Positions 52,591 to 62,226 of a stretch of DNA of 64,000 bases are shown in pieces; the stretch's first letter is position 1; every line of letters begins with the position of its first letter. The notes beneath the pieces are model-generated. The model had not been told where the DNA came from. It searched no databases and was given only the letters and a program-made list of their open reading frames with translations. Source of the DNA: Ruegeria sp. HKCCD8929 (GTDB lineage: Bacteria; Pseudomonadota; Alphaproteobacteria; Rhodobacterales; Rhodobacteraceae); NCBI RefSeq assembly GCF_013031405.1, contig NZ_WPZY01000001.1:496001-560000 (forward strand), written 5' to 3'. The translations under genes were made by a program, and so were the position numbers.

Positions 52591-53466
52591 CTAGGCCGAG
52601 CTTTTCTCGCCCGGATTCGGAAGAGTGCAGAACGCCATATGCTCGTCCGGTGGATAAGCCATGCGCGCAGTCAGATCATAACGGCAGCCTTCGCCAAGAA
52701 CGTCAAGTCGAAGACCCAGAAGGCTCAACGCCTCGCCTGCGCGCGCATCCCACATCGACGAATGCGTCAGTTGGCTGGCATCTACAATCGTGACGGTGCC
52801 GCTGCCAACAACCTCCAGAACGTTGTCCGGCCCGATGAATGCGGCGGTATCCTCATCAATCCCCAACCCGATCAGAAATGGGTTGAAAGATGAGGCCGTT
52901 AGCAGCCGCCCCAGCCGGTTTCGCTGGGTGAAATGCTGGTCGATGATAACGGCGTTGGTCAGACCCATGCCCGGTGCCAGCGTGATATTGCCTTCGGCAG
53001 GCGCCGCGTTGGAACTGCCTCCGGCGACCATATGCTCGGACATGATCGAGGCACCAGCCGAGGTACCCGCAACAGGGATGCCCGCCGCGTTCCGACGGCG
53101 GATTTTCTGCGCCACAAGTGTGCCGCCCAGAATCGCCGACAGCCGTAGCTGATTGCCACCGGTCATGAAAATGCCGGTCGCCCGGTCCAGCATTCCGGCG
53201 AATTCCGGGTTGTCACAATCGGCCCGGCGCGAGATCGGCAGAAACTCGACCTTGCCCGCCCCAAGTTCCGAGAAGATGCGATTGTAGTCGGGGCCCGTTT
53301 CTTCCAGCATCGAGGCGGTCGGGATCACCACGATATCAGCGTCAGGCCCACCGGACAGCTCCACGAATTTGCGGTGGATCTGCATTTCCTTCACACGGTC
53401 CTCACCGCCGCCGATCGGAATGATGAAGCCGCGGGGCGTGTTGTCATCAACAGGTGCAGGGCACAT
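52591..53466 (-). CDS. cphB: Cyanophycinase
   Basis: A 291-aa serine exopeptidase that releases beta-Asp-Arg dipeptides from cyanophycin. The nucleophile elbow is VAGTSAGASIMSEHMV, with Ser in GTSAG; GGEDRVKEMQIHRKFVELSGG and IFMTGGNQLRLS are also typical. The family (peptidase S51) keeps a Glu/His pair; the His is probably in VIIDQHFTQRNRLGRLL. It is intracellular: no signal peptide is present. It lies between iadA and cphA, forming a synthesis and breakdown operon. Confidence 0.93.
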   Translation of the reverse strand: MCPAPVDDNTPRGFIIPIGGGEDRVKEMQIHRKFVELSGGPDADIVVIPTASMLEETGPDYNRIFSELGAGKVEFLPISRRADCDNPEFAGMLDRATGIFMTGGNQLRLSAILGGTLVAQKIRRRNAAGIPVAGTSAGASIMSEHMVAGGSSNAAPAEGNITLAPGMGLTNAVIIDQHFTQRNRLGRLLTASSFNPFLIGLGIDEDTAAFIGPDNVLEVVGSGTVTIVDASQLTHSSMWDARAGEALSLLGLRLDVLGEGCRYDLTARMAYPPDEHMAFCTLPNPGEKSSA

Positions 53467-53501
53467 CTTGTTTTAACCTTTTCTTCACGGGTCTGCCGGG
53501 T

Positions 53502-54683
53502 TCACGGCCCGATTGTCAGACCTTGTTCATATGTTCCGCGCCTCACTACCTGACCGTCGCGGATATGCCATGCCCCTCGCGCCATGACATGGCGTATCGC
53601 GAAATCCTCACCGAGAACCAGCAGGTCGGCATCCATGCCCTCGGCCAAACGCCCCTTGCGGTGCAGTTTCAGAAGATCGGCGACATTCGACGTGAACGGC
53701 ATGAGCGCCTCGGCAAGCGGCACGCCCGCACCCACCAGACTGGCTAATGTTTCGGGCAGTGTATCGCACAAGCCCACGCCAAATCGGGTCAGATTGCCCT
53801 CGTGGTCAAAGGCGGGCAGACAACCACCGCCATCTGAACTGATGGTAAAGCGCTCGGTCCGCCCCCCGGCGTCGCGGAATTGCAGATATGCGTCGGCTGC
53901 GGATATCCCGGGCTCCACATGACCAGCGGGAAAAGCCGTCGCATCGACGAAACAGCCATGCCGCGCCAGGGTCACCGCCTCGTGAAACAGGGCCTTGTTG
54001 CGATTAATATGCGTCGGATTGAACACCCGCGCCGGGATCTCACATGTGGCAATTGCCTGCTCCAACAACGATAGGCCCCGTTCACCATCCCCCATGTGGC
54101 AATGCAAGATCCCCGCCTTGCCGGTCATCAGCCCTGCGACATGCGCCTCGCTTGCGATCCGCAGGAACTCGTCAAGCGTCGGTTGGCTCGAGCGGTGGTC
54201 GCTGATCGCCAGTTCCCCGACACCGATCACCGGATCGAGGAACACGATGTCCCCCCGCGCCGATCCGGTCAGCGTCGTCAGCGGCACGTGATAGCCGCCC
54301 GTATGGCACCAGGCCGACAGCCCCTCTTCGCGCAAACCGTAGGCCTGTGTGACCAGGGTTTGCGTATTCCGGGTAAGATCATCGGTACCCAAGACACCAA
54401 CGACCGATGTCACCCCTGCCCGGGTGAAAGCGGAAAGCACCATTGGCGGCACCCGGCTGGCCGGACCGGTTTCGCCACCACCACCCGTCAGGTGTGCGTG
54501 CGCGTCGATCAGGCCCGGCACCACTGCGGTGCCCTGAACGTCAATGACCTCTGCCTGCAACGGCGAAGCCACCTCGGGCAATTCCGCGCCGAGGTAGACA
54601 ATGCGCTCGCCAGCAATCACCACATGCCCAATCCCAATGGGATCAGGTGCGTGAATGTTGGCGTTCTTGATCACGGTCAGCAT
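53502..54683 (-). CDS. iadA: Isoaspartyl dipeptidase
   Basis: A 393-aa amidohydrolase that splits beta-Asp dipeptides such as beta-Asp-Arg made by cyanophycinase into Asp and Arg. The metal motif DAHAHLTGGGGETGPASRVP and the conserved Lys/His/Asp sites in GHVEPGISA and ISSDGGGCLPAFD fit IadA. HCHMGDGERGLSLLEQAI is family-typical. The ATG at 54683 (MLTVIKNANIHAPD) is chosen; the frame is open to 54839 without features. It is the first gene of the cyanophycin operon and completes the release of amino acids. Confidence 0.92.
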   Translation of the reverse strand: MLTVIKNANIHAPDPIGIGHVVIAGERIVYLGAELPEVASPLQAEVIDVQGTAVVPGLIDAHAHLTGGGGETGPASRVPPMVLSAFTRAGVTSVVGVLGTDDLTRNTQTLVTQAYGLREEGLSAWCHTGGYHVPLTTLTGSARGDIVFLDPVIGVGELAISDHRSSQPTLDEFLRIASEAHVAGLMTGKAGILHCHMGDGERGLSLLEQAIATCEIPARVFNPTHINRNKALFHEAVTLARHGCFVDATAFPAGHVEPGISAADAYLQFRDAGGRTERFTISSDGGGCLPAFDHEGNLTRFGVGLCDTLPETLASLVGAGVPLAEALMPFTSNVADLLKLHRKGRLAEGMDADLLVLGEDFAIRHVMARGAWHIRDGQVVRRGTYEQGLTIGP

Positions 54684-55045
54684 GGATCGGGGTCTTTCGA
54701 TAGAAACCAAAAGGCTCATATTCAAGCGGGCACGAAGGTTCAAACCAAAAGTCGCGCTCGTTGTTTTGGGAGCATTGCTGTTTTTGAGAAAGGCCCGTCG
54801 GGTTCGACCTGCTACAGCACACATGATTTCCACGGACAAACCTGGAAAATCGGACCCGGTCCGCTGATCTTATCTAGGCCGACGGCATTAGCGCGCGCGG
54901 ACAGGCTGCACGAGAGACGGCATTCGACGACCGTATCTTATACAATGGCGCTTACGCTATGGACGGTAACCCCAAAAAGCGTCGCTAGCGTGTTTTAGGT
55001 CCAATCAGGCGACACTTTCCGCCCATAGCATTTGTTGGTTTCGGC
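54684..55045. other. Intergenic region upstream of the cyanophycin operon
   Basis: Probably holds the iadA promoter. A direct repeat GACGGCATT occurs at 54881-54889 and 54916-54924. No gene is supported. Confidence 0.4.
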
Positions 55046-55363
55046 TTAAGTCGCTATTTGGCTCTCAATCTCACTGAGAACCGAGTTCAGCGGCTGCGAG
55101 ATTTGTAGCGAGGTTCCGAACGGGTTGTTCTCCACCAAGCGGATGAACGTATTGCTGTCCAGATGGGTTTTGAGTTGCCCGATGCAGTGTTTAATGTCGC
55201 CCTCCGCTGACCGTCGCGCCTCGGCGGTCGAGGCGTTCCACGTCGCCACGGCGGCGAACAGGTCGGCGTCGGTACCACCCAGAGCGCCATCCGCACCGCC
55301 AAAGATATTCTGATGCCCGTCCGAGGCGATCTTGCGCACGCGCGCGTCAGGGTGTTTCGACAA
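55046..55363 (-). CDS. Hypothetical protein (start uncertain)
   Basis: A 105-aa open frame (SKHPDARVRKIASDGHQNIFGG..., ending SVLSEIESQIAT) with protein-like composition. It starts with TTG at 55363, but the frame stays open further upstream (LRYAQLLAALSKHP...) into the start of the RDD gene on the other strand, so the true start is unclear or the gene is a remnant. No family recognised. Confidence 0.4.
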   Translation of the reverse strand: MSKHPDARVRKIASDGHQNIFGGADGALGGTDADLFAAVATWNASTAEARRSAEGDIKHCIGQLKTHLDSNTFIRLVENNPFGTSLQISQPLNSVLSEIESQIAT

Positions 55364-55433
55364 AGCGGCCAGAAGCTGAGCATATCGGAGCGCTTTGGGT
55401 GCTTTGGTTCCTCCGTGGCGGGAGGAACTCCTG

Positions 55434-56327
55434 ATGGCCTTCGGCAGAACAGACGAATTGATACCGCCGGAAGGTGTGCCCCTTCAATTCAGGATTGCCG
55501 GGTTGGGCGTGCGAACCGCCGCCCAGATTTGCGACATCATGATAACCGGCGTGGGAGCGTTGGCGCTGTTTCTTCTGTTTCTCGCTTTGGATCTGGTCAC
55601 GCCCGAAACGGCGATCGCGATCGCCGCGATGCTGTTCTTCTTCATTCGCATTCCCTACTACGCGGCCATCGAACTAATGTGGAACGGTCAGACCGTTGGC
55701 AAACGGCTGATGAAGATCAAGGTCGTCGCGGCGGACGGGCAATCCTTGACGGCGCAATCGCTCGTTGTGCGCAACCTGATGAAAGAGGCGGAAGTTTTTC
55801 TTCCCGGAACACTCTTACTTACGTTGGACGGCGCACAGACAGCGCCAGCAATTTTTTCGCTATTATGGGTCGCCTGCGTTCTGGCTGTACCGGTTTTTAA
55901 CCGGCGTCGGCGCAGATTGGGGGATCTGATCGCGGGCACCTATGCCATCCATCTGCCGAAACCGGTTCTTTTAAAGGATATGTCTCAGCCAGGACAGCAC
56001 TCGCCAACAGGTCAAAGCAGGTTCACCTTTCTCACGCATCACCTGGAACACTATGGGGCGTTCGAATTGCAAACTTTGGAAGGTCTGTTGCGCGCAAGCG
56101 GAATGTCGAAGGGGCCAGCACAATACCAGAGGCACAAAGACACGCTTGCGGCGGTTGTCGAGCAGGTCCGGCGCAAAATCGAATATGCGGACCGTGTGCG
56201 CGCCACTGAGCACCAAGCCTTCCTGACCGCGTTTTATAAGGCTCAGCGTTCCTATCTGGAGCAGAGGCAATTATTCGGCGACCGGCGGACGGACAAGCAC
56301 CATGCGACATCCGCTGACAAGTCCTGA
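55434..56327 (+). CDS. RDD-family membrane protein
   Basis: A 297-aa protein with an RDD domain: RIAGLGVRTAAQICDIMITG, then two or three hydrophobic segments, WNGQTVGKRLMKIKVV, and RRLGDLIAGT. RDD proteins are small integral membrane proteins of unknown or transporter-like role. The last 120 residues form an extra soluble tail (GQSRFTFLTHHLEHYGAFELQTLEGLL), predicted helical. GGGAGGAA precedes the ATG at 55434. No partner is coded nearby. Confidence 0.85.
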   Translation: MAFGRTDELIPPEGVPLQFRIAGLGVRTAAQICDIMITGVGALALFLLFLALDLVTPETAIAIAAMLFFFIRIPYYAAIELMWNGQTVGKRLMKIKVVAADGQSLTAQSLVVRNLMKEAEVFLPGTLLLTLDGAQTAPAIFSLLWVACVLAVPVFNRRRRRLGDLIAGTYAIHLPKPVLLKDMSQPGQHSPTGQSRFTFLTHHLEHYGAFELQTLEGLLRASGMSKGPAQYQRHKDTLAAVVEQVRRKIEYADRVRATEHQAFLTAFYKAQRSYLEQRQLFGDRRTDKHHATSADKS

Positions 56328-56443
56328 GCCAGTTTGTTGCATCTTTGCACTGACGTGAATGGCCTTTCGAGAATCGCCTTGCGGATGAGCAGGCGCAACG
56401 TTGTTATCCTGATCAGAGAAGTTTGAGCTATCGAGGTTGGGAA

Positions 56444-57232
56444 ATGACGGACGTATCTTATTCGGAGGAAAAAGTGCCGTTTGAGGTCGGAAGTATAGTC
56501 GGAAGTACAATTTCGATGCTGTTTCGAAAATTCCCTGCCATCATGCTACTCGGATTCCTTCCTACCCTCTTTGATTTTGTTACACACAATATCTTGTTTG
56601 GAAACACACAGTTGGATGGTCCATCCGACCAGTATTATTTACAAGGTGAGTTCTGGCTCATTCTGGTCGGGACAGCTTTGGTGAGTACGCTTTCAATCAG
56701 CCTTACGACGGCCATTCTGGTTCAGTTTTCCTACGACGTGAAACTCGAGCGCCCGACACGCTTGACGACTTACTTGATGGCTGCGATCAGACACTTCCCT
56801 GCCATCTTCGTTCTCACCTTGGTGACCTCCATTCTATGTCTGTTAGGGTTGGTACTGCTGGTTGTGCCCGGGCTTTGGCTCTATGCGGTCTTTTCGGTCA
56901 TTGTACCTGTGATTGTCATCGAAGGTGTGGGGTTTGGCGCCATCAGACGGAGTGCCGAATTGACCAAAGGATACCGGTGGCCGATTGTGGGCGCTCTGTT
57001 TCTGATGCTTGTTTGCGCATTTTTGCTGGGAGCCGTGTTTGGAGGAGTTGCTGGCGGTTTGGTGGGTGCGTTTGCAGGCGGTTTGTCGATCGGTATGAGC
57101 ACTGTGCTCGAGATGGTCGGGAATGCACTGGGTGCCGGCATCTTCGGGATCGCGGCAGCCCTGATTTACGCCCGGCTGAAAGAGATCAAGGAAGGCGTTA
57201 GTGTTTCGGACTTGGTTGAGGTGTTCAAGTGA
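56444..57232 (+). CDS. Polytopic membrane protein of unknown function
   Basis: A 262-aa protein with about six hydrophobic segments (for example FPAIMLLGFLPTLFDFV, LILVGTALVSTLSISLTTAILV, FVLTLVTSILCLLGLVLLVVPGLWLYAVFSVI). The pattern VPGLWLYAVFSVIVPVIVIEGVGFGAIRRSAELTKGYRWPI resembles the YciC/glycerophosphodiester phosphodiesterase membrane-domain families. GAGG precedes the ATG at 56444. It lies 116 bp after the RDD gene. Function unknown. Confidence 0.8.
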   Translation: MTDVSYSEEKVPFEVGSIVGSTISMLFRKFPAIMLLGFLPTLFDFVTHNILFGNTQLDGPSDQYYLQGEFWLILVGTALVSTLSISLTTAILVQFSYDVKLERPTRLTTYLMAAIRHFPAIFVLTLVTSILCLLGLVLLVVPGLWLYAVFSVIVPVIVIEGVGFGAIRRSAELTKGYRWPIVGALFLMLVCAFLLGAVFGGVAGGLVGAFAGGLSIGMSTVLEMVGNALGAGIFGIAAALIYARLKEIKEGVSVSDLVEVFK

Positions 57233-57462
57233 TCTCAGACCGCGGTCGAAGACTTGGACCACGCCGGTGTAGCTGCTCGTTTCATCCGCATTGTTGCGTT
57301 GATTACGGAGTTTAGATGCGGTCTGTCTGAACTCCAGAAACAAAAGTGAGTACCCCTGACCTGACGCCCGCCGCCCATGCGCTTCGCAGAAAAGGTCAGG
57401 ACGACGAGAGTCGCAATGGAACTAGGTCAGCGGCTTGGTGTCGGATCCTTCCGACTCCTCTC

Positions 57463-57936
57463 CTATGGCGTATTGGCAGGCTTGCAGTGCCCGTTGGCGC
57501 TTCCATGCAAGGAACGGTGCCCTGTTGCTTCCGACCGAGCGACGGCTCTCATTGTCTTTCGGTTTAGAAAAACTGAGAACTCTTGGCGAAAGAGATCGGG
57601 GGTCGAATATATCGAGCCTTTGGACGCCACACGCCGTCCATTCTCTGAATAAGTGTATTCTTGGCCGAACCAACGTATCGACAAAGCGCTGACACCGTTT
57701 CTGACAACTTTTGCCGACACGGGAAATGTATCCACGGATGGGATTTCCACTTCGTGCAGAACGGCGGAACGGCCGAACTTATCTACCGAAAAAACCACGC
57801 GCGTCGGTACCGGTCGATTTATCTGTCCCTGCCCAAAAACACACTCGAAGGTTTCCTTGGAGGTCTCAGACACTGCAGGACCGGCGGAAAGGGCCGCAGC
57901 AATCAAACATGGCGACAGTAATTTGGATAGGTTCAC
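57463..57936 (-). CDS. Small secreted protein, two-cysteine type (copy 1)
   Basis: A 157-aa protein with a signal peptide (LIAAALSAGPAVS-ETS). The mature part opens ETFECVFGQG and ends NGHCKPANTP, two Cys likely to pair, with mostly beta-strand-like sequence between (TRVVFSVDKFGRSAVLHEVEI). The GTG start lacks a strong ribosome site. Its overall plan matches the next secreted gene at 58049. No family recognised. Confidence 0.65.
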   Translation of the reverse strand: MNLSKLLSPCLIAAALSAGPAVSETSKETFECVFGQGQINRPVPTRVVFSVDKFGRSAVLHEVEIPSVDTFPVSAKVVRNGVSALSIRWFGQEYTYSENGRRVASKGSIYSTPDLFRQEFSVFLNRKTMRAVARSEATGHRSLHGSANGHCKPANTP

Positions 57937-58048
57937 TTATGAGGTCTTTCTGTTCTCTTGCGGCGCCCCAAAGACATTGTTGACCTTGGGGCACGTGCTA
58001 AACCACTCAGCGGCGCGATCACTTCGGCCTGCTAGTGCAACTCGCAGA

Positions 58049-58468
58049 TTACTTTTCGCGGCTGATCTTGCAGGTGCCGTGTCCGCTGGGGCGGTTGTCG
58101 AAACCGCTGACATTGGCGCGTATCTGCAGTTTGCCGGTTTTCGGGCTGACAGTGGCGCTCCACGTTGCACTTCCGCTGGCTTCGCCGCGAACGGGAATAC
58201 CCGAGACCTTCCATTTGATGCGGAATTTTCCGTTCTTTAGTTCCTGATAGGATGCCGGAATGGGTTCTTCGTGCACGTAGTTGATATACTGGTCTATGAC
58301 ATGTGCGGATTTCTGTCCTTCATCCACGAATACGATGATGCGGTCCGAGATCCATCCGAGATGCGCCTCGATATTGGACGCCTGGCAGTCGTAAACCGTT
58401 TGCGCCGAAAACGCGGCGGTTGAAAGTGCGAAGAAACTGCCTACGGCCAAAGAAAGTGTTCTGATCAT
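58049..58468 (-). CDS. Small secreted protein, two-cysteine type (copy 2)
   Basis: A 139-aa protein with a signal peptide (MIRTLSLAVGSFFALSTAAFSAQ). The mature part opens TVYDCQASN and ends SGHGTCKISREK, with Cys near both ends and beta-rich sequence between (FRIKWKVSGIPVRGEASGSATW). AGGAG 8 bases before the ATG at 58468 supports the start. It lies 112 bp upstream of the similar gene at 57463 on the same strand. Function unknown. Confidence 0.75.
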   Translation of the reverse strand: MIRTLSLAVGSFFALSTAAFSAQTVYDCQASNIEAHLGWISDRIIVFVDEGQKSAHVIDQYINYVHEEPIPASYQELKNGKFRIKWKVSGIPVRGEASGSATWSATVSPKTGKLQIRANVSGFDNRPSGHGTCKISREK

Positions 58469-58502
58469 TACTCTACTCCTATTTGTGCGCAGACAAACAA
58501 GA

Positions 58503-58530
58503 AACGACCCGAGGGTCAACTCGGGTCGTT
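58503..58530 (-). terminator. Terminator of the sarcosine oxidase operon
   Basis: An 11-bp perfect stem (AACGACCCGAG and CTCGGGTCGTT) with a 6-base loop is followed on the minus strand by TTTCTTGTTTG. It lies 63 bp after soxG. Confidence 0.85.
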
Positions 58531-58593
58531 CTATATTTTCAGGTTCCTAAGCGTCAAATTTGGCCGAAACCCCGCGATAACGGATATTTGATG

Positions 58594-59160
58594 TCAATAG
58601 ACGCCAACTTCACTTCCCGGTTGTGCGGCGACTTTTAGCAGTTTGAACACATAATCCGCCGCCGAACGGAAACAGACGACCCGGAAACTGTCGTCAGTGT
58701 CGAGCCAGAAGGCGCCCGCCACCTGCGCGAGGCGCGAGCGGCGAATCTGACCGAGGCCGAACGCCGCCGGGGACAGATCGACCGGAGCCAGTTTGCCCAG
58801 CACTTCGCGCGCAGACGCGCCCGAGATCCGGAACACGGCGCGGGCGTCCGAGACGTTGACGGCGAGCGCATGCACACCGCTAAGGGCATTAGCCATTGCC
58901 GCAAGCTTGGCCTCAACCTCGGCATAGGGCACCAGAACGAGCAGCTCGTCCGGCGACATCCAGCACACGCCGATCTCACCATCCACATGTGCCTGGCGTT
59001 GTCCGGGCATCTTTTGGCCGGTGGCGTCCTTCACGACCTTGATGACCACCTTGTCGGACAGATCGCCGCGCAGGGTGATCATGCCCTGCAGGCCGCATTC
59101 CTCGATCCGAGCGATGCCGTCATAGCTGGCGTGGTTCAGTGCACTGATGGGTTCAGACAT
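58594..59160 (-). CDS. soxG: Sarcosine oxidase gamma subunit
   Basis: A 188-aa subunit of heterotetrameric sarcosine oxidase, which demethylates sarcosine to glycine with transfer of the one-carbon unit to tetrahydrofolate. The sequence (LGKLAPVDLSPAAFGLGQIRRSRLAQVAGAFWLDTDDSFRVVCFRSAADYVFKLL) fits SoxG and its relation to the GCV_T-like fold. It overlaps the end of soxA by 8 bp and is the last gene of the operon. Confidence 0.92.
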   Translation of the reverse strand: MSEPISALNHASYDGIARIEECGLQGMITLRGDLSDKVVIKVVKDATGQKMPGQRQAHVDGEIGVCWMSPDELLVLVPYAEVEAKLAAMANALSGVHALAVNVSDARAVFRISGASAREVLGKLAPVDLSPAAFGLGQIRRSRLAQVAGAFWLDTDDSFRVVCFRSAADYVFKLLKVAAQPGSEVGVY

Positions 59161-62100
59161 TCTGCTTCTCCCCGTCCTTGTCGTAGAAGATCGGGTCCAC
59201 GATCTTTGCCTTGTAGGATTTGCCGTCGGTGCCCGGGAACTCGATCACCTCGCCCATACGGTCCGGACCGTGCTTGATCAGGCCCATGGCGATACCTTTG
59301 TCAAGGTTGGCCGAGTAATAGGTCGACGTCACACGCCCGATCATGTTGCGCTGACCGTTGGCGTTGACGCCCTCGCCCACCGCGTAGGCGCCGTCGGGAA
59401 TGACCGATCCGTCCACAGTCTCGAGACCGACCAGCTTCCAACGGTCGGGGTCGGTCATGTGGCTACGTTCCTGTGCGCGTTTACCGAGGAAATCCTCTTT
59501 CTTTTTCGAAAGTGCCCAGTGCAGCCCCAGATCCTGCGGGATTACGGTTCCGTCGGTTTCGTCCCCGATCATGATGAAGCCCTTTTCGGCGCGCAGGATG
59601 TGCAGGCATTCGGTGCCATAGGGCATCACGCCGAATTCTTTGCCTGCCTCCATGAGGGTATCCCAGAAAGCCTGACCCTGTGACGCCGGGACGGCTATTT
59701 CATAGCTGAGTTCGCCTGAGAACGAGATGCGGTACGCGCGGCAATCGAAGTCACCGATCTTGCCATCACGCCATTCCATGAAGGGCAGCGTATCCTTGCT
59801 GACATCCATACCGCCCAGCTTCTCAAGCACCTTGCGAGCATTGGGGCCAACCACGGCGACCTGCGCATATTGCTCGGTCACGTTGGCGACATAGACTTTC
59901 CAGTCCCACCATTCGGTCTGCAGCCATTCTTCCATGTGGCCATGGATACGCTCGGCGCCGCCGGTGGTGGTGTGGCAGAGCCAGGTGTCCTCGTCGATGC
60001 GGGCGACAACGCCGTCGTCGATCAGGAAGCCATTATCGGAACACATCAGGCCGTAGCGGCATTTGCCGACCTTCAGCGTGGACATCATGTTGGTGTACAT
60101 CATGTCCAGGAATTTGCCCGCATCCGGGCCTTTGACGATCAGCTTGCCCAGTGTCGAGGCATCCAGCAGGCCGAGGTTTTCGCGGGTGTTCTTCACCTCG
60201 CGATTAACAGCATCGTGCACGGATTCGCCGGGACGGACATAGGCATAGGTCCGGCGCCACTGGCCCACCGGCTCCCAATCGGCGCCGCTTTTGTCGTGCC
60301 AGTTGTGCATCGGAGTCTGACGGATCGGCTGAAATACCTCGCCCCGTGCCTCGCCGCCGATGGCGCCCATCGAGATGGGTGTGTAGGGCGGGCGGAACGT
60401 GGTGGTGCCGACTTTGGGAATCTCGGCATCTAATGCATCAGCAAGTATCGCCAGTCCATTGATGTTGCTGAGCTTTCCTTGATCTGTTGCCATGCCCAGC
60501 GTGGTGTAGCGCTTGGTGTGTTCGACGCTTTCATAGCCCTCGCGCGCGGCCAGTTGCACATCCGAGACCTTGACGTCGTTCTGGAAGTCCAGCCAGGATT
60601 TCATGCGCAGTTGCACCTCGGCATTTGCAGGCATCAGCCAGACGGCTTCCATAGAAGCCTCGTCCGTCGTCTCACCTTGCGGGGCCTTGGTGTTCTTGGG
60701 CTTGAATCCCGCCCCTTTGGCCGCAGCCTTGCCCGCGGCATGAGCATCAGCCACGACGTCGCCAAGCGACAGCGGGCCGTTGGCCGAGCCTGCGGCGACG
60801 ACGAAGCCCTCGCCATTGGCGCCCAGCGGCGGGCGGTCCGGGTCGGGACGGAAATAGGCATGATCCTCATCCCAGATCAACTTACCGCCGCAATGGGACC
60901 ACATATGCACAACCGGGGACCAGCCGCCGGACATGGCGACCGCGTCGCATTCCAGCTCTTCGCGGGCGCCGCCGATACCGTCCTGATTGCAAATCGCCAC
61001 CTTCTTGACGCGCTTGCCGCCTTTGACCTTGGCGATGGCCCGGCCCGGGTCAACGCGAATGCCGAGCGCGCGGGCCTCATCAGCCAGCATTCCGGCCGCG
61101 TTGCGGGCGTCGAGGATGCGCAGGATATCCACACCCGCCTTCTTGAGCGTGATCGCGGTGCGGTAGGCGTCATCGTTGTTTGTGGCAACGATTACGCGCT
61201 CTCCGGGGGTTACGCCCCAGTTCACCACATAGTCGCGCATGGCCGAGGCAAGCATCACGCCCGGCACGTCATTGCCCGCGAAAGACAGCGGGCGTTCGAT
61301 GGCGCCGGTGGCGGTCACCACCTGTTTGGCGCGGATGCGCCAGAGGCGGTGGCGCGGGCCTTGCGTGCCCGGCTTGTGGTCGGAAATTCGTTCGTACCCC
61401 AACACATAGCCGTGGTCGTAAACCCCCGCGCCCATGCAGCGCAGGCGCAGGGTGACGTTGTCCATTGCCTCCAATTCGGAAACAGTTTGTTCCACGAACT
61501 TATCCACAGGAGCGCCGTCGATGGTACCGCCATCGACCGGAGCGCGTCCTCCCCAATGGGCGGTCTGCTCGATCAGCATGACCTTGGCACCCGATTGCGC
61601 CGCCGCCTTGGCGGCCTGCAGACCGGCAACGCCGCCGCCGATAACTAGAATGTCCGCGAAGGCATAGAAGTGTTCGTAGGTGTCCGCGTCGCGGCTGTCC
61701 TTGTCGGGCGCCTTGCCCAGACCCGCCGACTGCCGGATGAATGGTTCGTAGATGTGTTTCCAGAACGGTTTCGGATGGATGAACATCTTGTAGTAGAAAC
61801 CGGCCGGCAGGAACCGCGCGAGATGCGTGTTGATCGCTCCGATATCGAATTCGAGGTTCGGCCAATGGTTCTGCGAGATGGCGCTCAGCCCGTCGAATAG
61901 CTCGGTCGTGGTGGCGCGCTGGTTCGGTTCGAACCGACTGCCTTGCCCCAGACCGACCAGTGCGTTGGGCTCTTCCGCGCCCGAGGCCACCACGCCGCGT
62001 GGGCGGTGGTACTTGAATGAACGGCCCATCATCATCTGGTCGTTGGCCAGCAGCGCCGAGGCGAGCGTGTCGCCTTCGTAGCCCCGCATGGTGGTGCCGT

Positions 62101-62167
62101 TGAAGGTAAAGGTTACCTGTTTCGACCGGTCGATGAGGCGGCCTTGGTTTGCGAGACGGGTGCTCAT
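59153..62167 (-). CDS. soxA: Sarcosine oxidase alpha subunit
   Basis: A 1004-aa subunit. Residues 1-110 form a 2Fe-2S-like domain without cluster Cys (TFTFNGTTMRGYEGDTLASALLAN); residues about 170-580 a FAD/NAD domain (VIGGGVAGLQAAKAAAQSGAKVMLIEQ); the C-terminus from about 600 an aminomethyltransferase (GCV_T) domain binding tetrahydrofolate (LLDASTLGKLIVKGPDAGKFLD). AAAGG lies 8 bases before the ATG. soxD precedes it by 59 bp. Length and domains are normal for the family. Confidence 0.95.
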   Translation of the reverse strand: MSTRLANQGRLIDRSKQVTFTFNGTTMRGYEGDTLASALLANDQMMMGRSFKYHRPRGVVASGAEEPNALVGLGQGSRFEPNQRATTTELFDGLSAISQNHWPNLEFDIGAINTHLARFLPAGFYYKMFIHPKPFWKHIYEPFIRQSAGLGKAPDKDSRDADTYEHFYAFADILVIGGGVAGLQAAKAAAQSGAKVMLIEQTAHWGGRAPVDGGTIDGAPVDKFVEQTVSELEAMDNVTLRLRCMGAGVYDHGYVLGYERISDHKPGTQGPRHRLWRIRAKQVVTATGAIERPLSFAGNDVPGVMLASAMRDYVVNWGVTPGERVIVATNNDDAYRTAITLKKAGVDILRILDARNAAGMLADEARALGIRVDPGRAIAKVKGGKRVKKVAICNQDGIGGAREELECDAVAMSGGWSPVVHMWSHCGGKLIWDEDHAYFRPDPDRPPLGANGEGFVVAAGSANGPLSLGDVVADAHAAGKAAAKGAGFKPKNTKAPQGETTDEASMEAVWLMPANAEVQLRMKSWLDFQNDVKVSDVQLAAREGYESVEHTKRYTTLGMATDQGKLSNINGLAILADALDAEIPKVGTTTFRPPYTPISMGAIGGEARGEVFQPIRQTPMHNWHDKSGADWEPVGQWRRTYAYVRPGESVHDAVNREVKNTRENLGLLDASTLGKLIVKGPDAGKFLDMMYTNMMSTLKVGKCRYGLMCSDNGFLIDDGVVARIDEDTWLCHTTTGGAERIHGHMEEWLQTEWWDWKVYVANVTEQYAQVAVVGPNARKVLEKLGGMDVSKDTLPFMEWRDGKIGDFDCRAYRISFSGELSYEIAVPASQGQAFWDTLMEAGKEFGVMPYGTECLHILRAEKGFIMIGDETDGTVIPQDLGLHWALSKKKEDFLGKRAQERSHMTDPDRWKLVGLETVDGSVIPDGAYAVGEGVNANGQRNMIGRVTSTYYSANLDKGIAMGLIKHGPDRMGEVIEFPGTDGKSYKAKIVDPIFYDKDGEKQNV

Positions 62168-62226
62168 TTATGCGGACCTTTCGCAAGTGGAGGTCTTTGA
62201 TTGCGTATTTGCGGCAAGAAGAAGCA

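Noticed and set aside
60479..61648. 389-codon plus-strand open frame opposite soxA
   Set aside because: Antisense shadow of the soxA FAD domain; composition typical of such shadows.
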